Virus record (IMG/VR): IMGVR_UViG_3300023184_000391
Span: 1-29,827 of that record
Length of the DNA: 29,827 nt
Source: a virus
Strand: one strand, 5' to 3'
Shown: piece after piece, positions 25,116 to 29,827 of the stretch
Layout of the letters: the number at the start of each line of letters is the position of its first letter
How positions within the stretch are numbered: the stretch's first letter is position 1
Program-made: the position numbers and the translations under genes
Notes under the pieces: generated by a model
Database searches by the model: none
What the model was told of the DNA's origin: nothing
The model's input: only the letters and a program-made list of their open reading frames with translations

Positions 25116-26108
25116 ATGACATATTCAAGTGGCGGGTTAATTCAAGCATCAGACTTTAACGGTTTTGTAAGCACTGGAAGCCCAAACATCAACAACATTT
25201 GGAGCACGGGCTCGACTGACAGCGGATGGGGACAAACTGCATTGTCAACAGTGAGTGTTGGCGGAACTGTAACTGCAACTAACTGGGCCAGTTTGGTTAA
25301 TACACTGGCCAGCATGGGCAGTCAAACTGGTACAACTATTACTGCTAGATCAGCACCCACCGCAGGTCAAACGATTAGTGTGTTGGCTGCTGTGAGCACA
25401 GACATTACCAACTGCAACACCAATCGCGCTAACGCTGCGGCTGTTGGGTCAACCAGCACAACTTGGACTGGGGCAGCAGCTAAAACCACAACCACTGGGG
25501 CAGGCAATACCGCTTGGACTATTACCTGGACACAAACCGTGACGTTTCCATCTGCGGATCAAGCTAGATATTTTTTCAATGCAGGCGGTAGAATTTATTT
25601 GACCATGAATAAGTCATCTACTGGGTTAGACAGTGATGCAGACTGGAATACATTTGTAGGCAAAGTTGGAACATTGAGCTTTACTGGCCTTGCTGGATCT
25701 AAAACCCTAGCTGGTACCGCATACACAGGAACCACAAGAACAGGTGGAACTGGTGGTACTCAAACCACACTGAGTACAGGTACAGGTTGGTATGCACTAA
25801 CCGCTGGTGCAGCCGCTACTACCATATTCCAACTGAATGACGATTTGTCAGTTTACACCGGCGATACTGTTATTATAACTGCTGCCAAAAATGCAGGCTC
25901 AACTGCTATAACTTTTGTCACAACCTGGAATAGTACAGCCCGAACTGGTGCAGGTCAAAACACTCAAATTTCGGGTGGCACAGACACCACAAGTCCATTC
26001 TCAGTGTACGGCACAGCACCCACAGTGCTTTGCAGATTTGTTCCACCATCAACCACTTATCTATCCAATAGCTGGGGCACACCCACAGTGGCAAGCACAG
26101 TAGCTTAA
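25116..26108 (+). CDS. Thr/Gly/Ala-rich virion structural protein
   Basis: This 330-residue protein is rich in Thr, Gly and Ala, with few charged residues, typical of phage surface beta structures. Residues 1-90 include YSSGGLIQASDFNGFVS and a TNWASLVNTLASMGSQTGTT stretch. A region near 145-200 has FPSADQARYFFNAGGRIYL, a motif I know from virion proteins of many large tailed phages, followed by DSDADWNTFVGKVG. The C-terminal half is repetitive beta with TGTTRTGGTGGTQTT. AGGA at 25105-25108, 7 nt before the ATG, is its ribosome binding site. It lies 13 bp after the fibre gene and is the last gene before a terminator, so it belongs to the late structural unit. The specific role, possibly fibre or whisker-like, is unknown. 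Confidence 0.75.
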   Translation: MTYSSGGLIQASDFNGFVSTGSPNINNIWSTGSTDSGWGQTALSTVSVGGTVTATNWASLVNTLASMGSQTGTTITARSAPTAGQTISVLAAVSTDITNCNTNRANAAAVGSTSTTWTGAAAKTTTTGAGNTAWTITWTQTVTFPSADQARYFFNAGGRIYLTMNKSSTGLDSDADWNTFVGKVGTLSFTGLAGSKTLAGTAYTGTTRTGGTGGTQTTLSTGTGWYALTAGAAATTIFQLNDDLSVYTGDTVIITAAKNAGSTAITFVTTWNSTARTGAGQNTQISGGTDTTSPFSVYGTAPTVLCRFVPPSTTYLSNSWGTPTVASTVA

Positions 26109-26112
26109 CCAA

Positions 26113-26138
26113 AAAGGGCCGCAAGGCCCTTTACTTTT
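26113..26138 (+). terminator. Rho-independent terminator closing the structural block
   Basis: AAAGGGCC (26113-26120) and GGCCCTTT (26125-26132) form a perfect 8-bp stem around a GCAA loop, a stable GNRA tetraloop type, followed by ACTTTT. It starts 4 bp after the stop of the last structural gene. On the minus strand the same hairpin would also be followed by a T run (complement of 26111-26115), so it may act in both directions. Confidence 0.85.
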
Positions 26139-26158
26139 CCCTGTAAATTCTGTACAAT
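26130..26158 (+). promoter_or_regulatory. Sigma70-like promoter of the modification cassette
   Basis: TTTACT (26130-26135) and TACAAT (26153-26158) are separated by 17 bp, the ideal spacing for host sigma70. The -35 box lies in the 3' arm and tail of the terminator just described. The predicted start of transcription, about 7 nt after TACAAT, falls at or next to the ATG at 26165. It gives this downstream unit a transcript of its own, apart from the late promoters. Confidence 0.5.
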
Positions 26159-26164
26159 CGTAAC

Positions 26165-26473
26165 ATGAATACCGACGATTTAATTTCGCACAGCCGTGCT
26201 CGTTTTGATCATGTGGCTGCAAAACGCATACTTCGAGAGAAATACGAAGCAAAGATGATATTTACCCATGCCGGCGGCATGTGGCGGGCAGGTCCCGAAC
26301 TACAATGCACATTGTTGTCGTGTGCTCAAGATAAGGATGTTGTGTTACTAGACTTGTATGAAACTCCTGTGCAAGTAAATGTCATCGAAATGTTTGCTAA
26401 ATCACACGAGCGGTGGCAAGAGCAAATGAATGCTTGGTTAGCAGAACACAACGAACTCAGTACCAAACGATGA
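26165..26473 (+). CDS. Conserved hypothetical phage protein (102 residues)
   Basis: This 102-residue protein is of a type I recognise as recurring in aquatic T4-like phages, without a known function. It begins with a basic helix (DLISHSRARFDHVAAKRILR, then EKYEAKM), continues with a short beta core (THAGGMWRAGPEL) containing two Cys near 48 and 53, and ends in an amphipathic helix (VIEMFAKSHERWQEQMNAWL). No signal peptide or membrane segment is visible. No Shine-Dalgarno sequence precedes the ATG, and the promoter places the transcript start almost on it, so translation may be leaderless. It overlaps the next gene by 4 bp (ATGA) and is the first gene of the second unit. Confidence 0.75.
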   Translation: MNTDDLISHSRARFDHVAAKRILREKYEAKMIFTHAGGMWRAGPELQCTLLSCAQDKDVVLLDLYETPVQVNVIEMFAKSHERWQEQMNAWLAEHNELSTKR

Positions 26474-27312
26474 CTACCGGCGCACTGATATTTGCATTTG
26501 ATACTGAACACACACGCTACCTAGACATGGCGGCATGGTGTGCGGAACGAGTCAAAGACTTCTTAAACATTCCTGTAGCAGTGGTCACAAACAATCCTGC
26601 TGCTGAAAATGAAACTGTATTTGATCGAGTGATATACGCAAACCCACTGGGTGAGAACTCACGCTGGTTTGGAGACTTGCAAGAACATGTGATCTGGCAC
26701 AATGGCAACAGAGTGGATGCATACAATCTCACACCTTGGGATCAAACGTTGGTGTTGGACGCTGACTTTGTGGTTAACAGTGAACAGCTCAAAATGGTAC
26801 TAGACAGTCCGCAAGAGTTCATGTGCTTTAGATCCGCTTTTAATCTTGCTAGACCCGAGGAAGAATTTTTAAACACTTTTGGCACACATCGGTTTCCCAT
26901 GTACTGGGCTACTGTGATGATGTTTCGTAAAGGCAACACCTCACAGTATATATTTGATGCCATGCAAATGATTCGCGAGAACTGGGCGCACTATAGAGAT
27001 CTCTATCACATTGCACAACCCACATACAGAAACGACTATGCACTGAGCATAGCATTGGGTATTGTGAGTGGACACACCTTAAAAGTAGATGCCATACCCT
27101 GGGGTATGCCCAGTGTGGTACCTGAAAGCAAACTCACATTCGATAACCCATTCTGGAATATTGAGTATGAAGATGCACAAGGCAAACTCAAAACAGTCTC
27201 GTATGTTGGACAAGACTTTCATGCCATGGGCAAAAGAGATTTAGGAGCAATAGTTGAAACCTATAGAAGAGCAAGGTTATCTAATACCAGCACTGAACAC
27301 AGCCTCAGTTGA
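26470..27312 (+). CDS. GT-A-like glycosyltransferase candidate, first of a tandem pair
   Basis: This 280-residue protein looks like a nucleotide-sugar transferase of GT-A type. It starts with a hydrophobic strand (GALIFAFDTEHTRYLDMAAW), a second strand after a helix (IPVAVVTNN), and has the metal-binding DxD site as Asp97-Ala98-Asp99 in TLVLDADFVV. The C-terminal part holds PMYWATVMMFRKG, a helix with RENWAHYRDLYHI, and YVGQDFHAMGKRD, which could supply acceptor-site residues. The start is taken at ATG 26470, which overlaps the previous stop by 4 bp; an upstream non-ATG start at 26413 would overlap far more. It aligns in outline with the next gene, so the two are likely a duplicated pair. The sugar donor and target are unknown. 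Confidence 0.6.
   Translation: MTTGALIFAFDTEHTRYLDMAAWCAERVKDFLNIPVAVVTNNPAAENETVFDRVIYANPLGENSRWFGDLQEHVIWHNGNRVDAYNLTPWDQTLVLDADFVVNSEQLKMVLDSPQEFMCFRSAFNLARPEEEFLNTFGTHRFPMYWATVMMFRKGNTSQYIFDAMQMIRENWAHYRDLYHIAQPTYRNDYALSIALGIVSGHTLKVDAIPWGMPSVVPESKLTFDNPFWNIEYEDAQGKLKTVSYVGQDFHAMGKRDLGAIVETYRRARLSNTSTEHSLS
27243..27247 (+). promoter_or_regulatory. Shine-Dalgarno that supports a TTG start
   Basis: AGGAG ends 6 nt before TTG 27254, and an in-frame TAG stands at 27251-27253 directly before it. The gene therefore cannot start further upstream, and this TTG has ideal ribosome binding spacing. No in-frame ATG occurs until far into the conserved fold. Confidence 0.7.
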
Positions 27313-28036
27313 TTACGTGGCTTGTGCTGTGCGCCTGGCTCGCAGCATAAGACAGTTTCATCCTGATGCCAGCATCTCTGTGCTGACACTTGATCGCTGT
27401 AGTGATCCTGTGTTTAACCATGTGATACCCTTGCCACACGGAGATGTTGGTGATGGAACCAATCATCAGTGCAATGACTGGCAAGTGTTCTTTGCTACAC
27501 CTTACAGAGAAACTGTCAAGCTGGAAGCTGACATGCTGATTGCTAGTTCAATTGATCATTGGTGGACCATGTTCAGGCACAGAGATGTTGTTGTAAGCAC
27601 GGGTTGTAGAAACTGGCAAGATCAACCTAGCACAGCTAGAAACTATAGAAAAGCATTTGATGCCAATAATCTGCCAGATGTGTACAATGCCATAACATAC
27701 TGGCGCTTGAGTAAAACTGCACGAGACTTCTTTGTGTTGGTACGTGATATATTTGCCAACTGGACAGAGTTTCGAAAGTTGATTCGTTTCCCAGAAGATC
27801 AACCCAGCACTGATCTTGTGTATGCCATGGCAGCAGACATCATTGGCAGAGAACAAGTTACCCTGCCATTTGCCAGCTATCCTAAAATAGTACACATGAA
27901 ATCTGCACATTCGGGCACAAAGACCGCCAACTGGACCAATGAGTTAGTATGGGAAAACAATCCACTACGCATACAAACTCTAGCACAATGGGGTGCGTTT
28001 CACTATCATGTCAAGGATTGGAACAATGACACCTGA
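27254..28036 (+). CDS. GT-A-like glycosyltransferase candidate, second of a tandem pair, TTG start
   Basis: This 260-residue protein has the outline of a GT-A transferase: a first strand (GYLIPALNTASVDYVACAVR), a helix with LARSIRQFHPDA, a second strand ISVLTLD, and an acidic Glu91-Ala92-Asp93 (VKLEADMLI) where the DxD motif is expected. YNAITYWRLS, then RDIFANWTEFRKL and EDQPSTDLVYAMA match the previous protein's PMYWATVMMF, IRENWAHYRDL and RNDYALSIAL in order. It ends with IVHMKSAH, where His could complete a metal site. TTG 27254 is the start, given the AGGAG before it and the in-frame TAG next to it. It overlaps the previous gene by 59 bp in another frame. Function and substrate are inferred from fold pattern only. 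Confidence 0.6.
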   Translation: MKPIEEQGYLIPALNTASVDYVACAVRLARSIRQFHPDASISVLTLDRCSDPVFNHVIPLPHGDVGDGTNHQCNDWQVFFATPYRETVKLEADMLIASSIDHWWTMFRHRDVVVSTGCRNWQDQPSTARNYRKAFDANNLPDVYNAITYWRLSKTARDFFVLVRDIFANWTEFRKLIRFPEDQPSTDLVYAMAADIIGREQVTLPFASYPKIVHMKSAHSGTKTANWTNELVWENNPLRIQTLAQWGAFHYHVKDWNNDT

Positions 28037-28361
28037 AGAGTTTTGGGGCATACTGCATGCCATGCCCGAGCCCTTACCTGTGTTTTATCGATTGTATTAT
28101 AACAATCTAGGGCAGCCTGTTTGTTACAGCATGGAAGACCTAGCAGGTAACTACATTGATATAGACGCTGAAACATTTGCGTTAGCACCTGCTAACGTGC
28201 GAGTAGTCGACCATAAACTCAAATACATTACAGTACGCACGTCAGACAAACTTGTGCCAGGCAACACAGGCACACAGTGCCATCCGCAGTCGGTTGCGAT
28301 TGTGGTTGAACAAAACGGAATACACTGGAGCAAACAAACATATGGCCTTGAATCAAATTGA
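28026..28361 (+). CDS. Conserved hypothetical phage protein (111 residues)
   Basis: This 111-residue protein begins at ATG 28026 (AAGGA at 28013-28017, 8 nt away), inside the end of the previous gene with an 11-bp overlap. An alternative GTG start at 27993 would add eleven residues and a longer overlap, and lacks comparable support. The sequence shows a short helix (EEFWGILHAM), then strands with VFYRLYYNNLGQPVCYSMED, LAGNYIDIDAETF and VRVVDHKLKY, and a polar C-terminus. I know similar small proteins from aquatic T4-like phages but no function. Its place between two transferase candidates suggests it helps the same pathway. It overlaps the next gene by 20 bp. Confidence 0.7.
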   Translation: MTPEEFWGILHAMPEPLPVFYRLYYNNLGQPVCYSMEDLAGNYIDIDAETFALAPANVRVVDHKLKYITVRTSDKLVPGNTGTQCHPQSVAIVVEQNGIHWSKQTYGLESN

Positions 28362-29274
28362 CATTGCAGATTTAGACTGCATCTACCTAAGCTATGACGA
28401 ACCTGAAAAAGAAGAGTTTTGGATCAAGATTAAGAACATGGTGCCCTGGGCACGACGAGTGGATGGCGTTAAGGGCAGTGACGCGGCGCACAAAGCAGCG
28501 GCCATGGCCAGCACTACTGAACGGTTTATCCTCATCGATGGCGACAATCTCCCCGATCCAGCGTTCTTTAATCAAACGCTACACTTTCCTACTGCTGATT
28601 ATTTATCTGCTGTGTTTAGATGGCGAGCACGTAACCATATCAACGGACTGATGTACGGCAATGGAGGTTTAAGTTCATGGACAAAGGACTTTGTTATGAA
28701 CATGCAAACGCACGAAGCCACAGACGGACGCACAGAAACACAAGTGGAGTTTTGTTTTGATCCACTGTACTGGCCCATGTATGACTGTTACTCAACCACA
28801 TACCCCAATCAATCCCCATTCCATGCATGGCGTGCAGGCTTTCGCGAAGGCGTTAAAATGTGCTTGGACCGTGGCCGTAAACCAACCACAGCAGAGTTTC
28901 AGGACCGTGTGCATCAACGCAACTTGGATCATTTGACCATTTGGCACAACGTGGGTGCTGATGTAGACAACGGCTACTGGGCCATGGCCGGCGCACGCCA
29001 AGGCACGTATATGACCATGCTCACTGCCTGGGACCATACTCTGGTGCAGAGCTTCGATGCACTGGCTGAACTGTGGAAGACTGTTGAAACATCTGAGCCC
29101 AGACTATTAGCTGGACGCTTGGCAGAAGATTTAAACACACAGTTGGGCTTGCCTATGATTGTGATGGAAGCTGAACAAAGTGAATTCTTCAAACGGCACT
29201 ACAGATCCAACTGGCACAACCAAGGTATAATGACACGCGAGATTGATGTTATCCGCAAACAAGAAGGCTGGTAA
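28342..29274 (+). CDS. GT-A-like glycosyltransferase candidate, third in the cassette
   Basis: This 310-residue protein opens with a strand (LDCIYLSYDEPEKEEFW), a helix with KIKNMVPWARRVDGVKGS and AHKAAAMA, then ERFILIDGDNLPDP, where Asp66-Gly67-Asp68 is a DxD-type site. This order (SYDEP, then VxGVKGSDAAHKAAA, then IDGDN) is a known phage protein type with a GT-A-like N-terminus. The middle is rich in aromatic residues (FRWRARNHINGLMYGNGGLS, CFDPLYWPMYD). The C-terminal helices may be a separate domain. The ATG at 28342 fits the conserved start; GGAG at 28327-28330 is 11 nt away. It overlaps the previous gene by 20 bp, and its stop shares one base with the next start. It differs clearly from the two earlier transferase candidates. 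Confidence 0.6.
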   Translation: MALNQIDIADLDCIYLSYDEPEKEEFWIKIKNMVPWARRVDGVKGSDAAHKAAAMASTTERFILIDGDNLPDPAFFNQTLHFPTADYLSAVFRWRARNHINGLMYGNGGLSSWTKDFVMNMQTHEATDGRTETQVEFCFDPLYWPMYDCYSTTYPNQSPFHAWRAGFREGVKMCLDRGRKPTTAEFQDRVHQRNLDHLTIWHNVGADVDNGYWAMAGARQGTYMTMLTAWDHTLVQSFDALAELWKTVETSEPRLLAGRLAEDLNTQLGLPMIVMEAEQSEFFKRHYRSNWHNQGIMTREIDVIRKQEGW

Positions 29275-29827
29275 TGCAAAATAAAGGCGACGAAACAGTA
29301 GACAACAAGAGCCGGTTCCTTAACTCTGCTGAGCAAATGAAGGCTGATCTAGGCCCTGCACTTTGCTTGGCCAAATGGAAACAAGTAAGTCTGCATTTGC
29401 CCACAGGACTCAACAACTCCTGTTACCATCCGCCCTTGCATAAGATACCTGTGGACAACTTAGCCACAGATCCTGGGTCCTTGCACAACACGCCGCACAA
29501 GAAAGCTCAGCGTGTGATGATGTTGCGCGACGAAAAACCCGCCGAGTGTCAGTACTGCTGGAACATGGAAGCGGAAAACAAGCTGAGTGACAGACACTAT
29601 CGTTCAGGCGAGCCATGGGCCGCTGTGGACTTTGAACAGATTCGGAATTCAACAGGAGAAGAAAATGACGTTATCCCTAGCTACGTTGAGGTTAATTTTA
29701 ATAATGTGTGTAATCTCATGTGCAGTTATTGCAGTCCGCAATTCTCTAGCAGCTGGCAACAAGAAGTGGACCGATCGGGCGGCTACCCTACTGCTCGTGT
29801 TCACAATGATCCTGGGCATTCTGGTGG
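29274..29827 (+). CDS. Radical SAM enzyme, 5' part (runs off the window)
   Basis: The first 184 codons are visible. The radical SAM cluster motif C-x3-C-x2-C is Cys146, Cys150 and Cys153 in VNFNNVCNLMCSYCSPQFSS, and Tyr152 is the usual aromatic residue before the last Cys. Such enzymes bind a 4Fe-4S cluster and S-adenosylmethionine to start radical chemistry. Before it lies a Cys-bearing region: Cys50 (NNSCYHPP), then LHNTPHKKAQR and Cys92/Cys95 (ECQYCWNME). This resembles the SPASM/twitch-type auxiliary region, placed N-terminally here. ATG 29274 overlaps the previous stop by one base (TAATG), with GAAGG 6 nt before it. Such genes occur near glycosyltransferases in aquatic T4-like phages. 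The substrate is unknown. The TIM-barrel remainder is outside the window. Confidence 0.8.
   Translation, partial: MQNKGDETVDNKSRFLNSAEQMKADLGPALCLAKWKQVSLHLPTGLNNSCYHPPLHKIPVDNLATDPGSLHNTPHKKAQRVMMLRDEKPAECQYCWNMEAENKLSDRHYRSGEPWAAVDFEQIRNSTGEENDVIPSYVEVNFNNVCNLMCSYCSPQFSSSWQQEVDRSGGYPTARVHNDPGHSG

Noticed and set aside
23324-26108. Diversity-generating retroelement acting on the fibre genes
   Set aside because: No reverse transcriptase, template repeat or adenine-biased variable repeat is visible; the fibre repeats are simple tandem copies.
26413-26469. Upstream non-ATG start for the first transferase candidate
   Set aside because: It would overlap the previous gene by 61 bp and add residues without strand pattern, whereas ATG 26470 gives the common ATGA overlap and begins at the first strand.
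1-29827. CRISPR array, tRNA genes, insertion sequences or integration sites
   Set aside because: I looked for direct repeats with spacers, cloverleaf patterns, transposase motifs and terminal inverted repeats and saw none.

Overview
The window is a block of a T4-like myovirus genome (Caudoviricetes, contractile tail), read entirely from the + strand. The evidence is the gene order baseplate hub gp5, a hub-adjacent protein, wedge gp25, wedge gp6, a giant virion protein, then fibre and virion proteins. The protein types match T4-like phages of aquatic bacteria (cyanophage and pelagiphage-like lineages). The host cannot be fixed from this window: there are no tRNAs, host-derived metabolic genes or integration sites. 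The sequence is moderately AT-rich, and I see no insertion sequence, CRISPR array or RNA gene.

Region 1 (1-7165) holds the 3' end of a Pro-rich gene, gp5 (OB fold plus beta-helical needle, no visible lysozyme domain), an Ala/Gly-rich structural protein, gp25 and an enlarged gp6. Region 2 (7165-22494) is one uninterrupted 5109-codon reading frame, about half of the window. It is a mosaic of beta-rich modules: a degenerate cupredoxin-like segment, a seven-bladed FG-GAP-like propeller with domains inserted between blades, carbohydrate-binding-like motifs, many copies of a small beta module, and three copies of a 'GxGSGTG' repeat. It sits where T4 carries the gp7/gp8 wedge genes. Region 3 (22513-26108) holds a 52-residue gene, a 207-residue virion protein, a repeat-shafted tail fibre with a conserved C-terminal domain, and a Thr/Gly-rich virion protein. 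Two T4-type late promoter candidates, each 29 nt from its ATG, precede gp6 and the fibre gene.

A perfect rho-independent terminator (26113-26132) closes the structural block. A sigma70-like promoter starts a second unit (26165-end) of tightly overlapping genes: a small conserved hypothetical, two tandem paralogous GT-A-like glycosyltransferase candidates (the second with a TTG start), another small hypothetical, a third GT-A-like protein, and the 5' part of a radical SAM enzyme that runs off the window. The layout is virion assembly and adsorption genes followed by a separately transcribed probable glycan or peptide modification cassette. No intergenic gap exceeds about 60 bp, so there are no unexplained gene-free stretches. 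What the cassette modifies cannot be read from this window.
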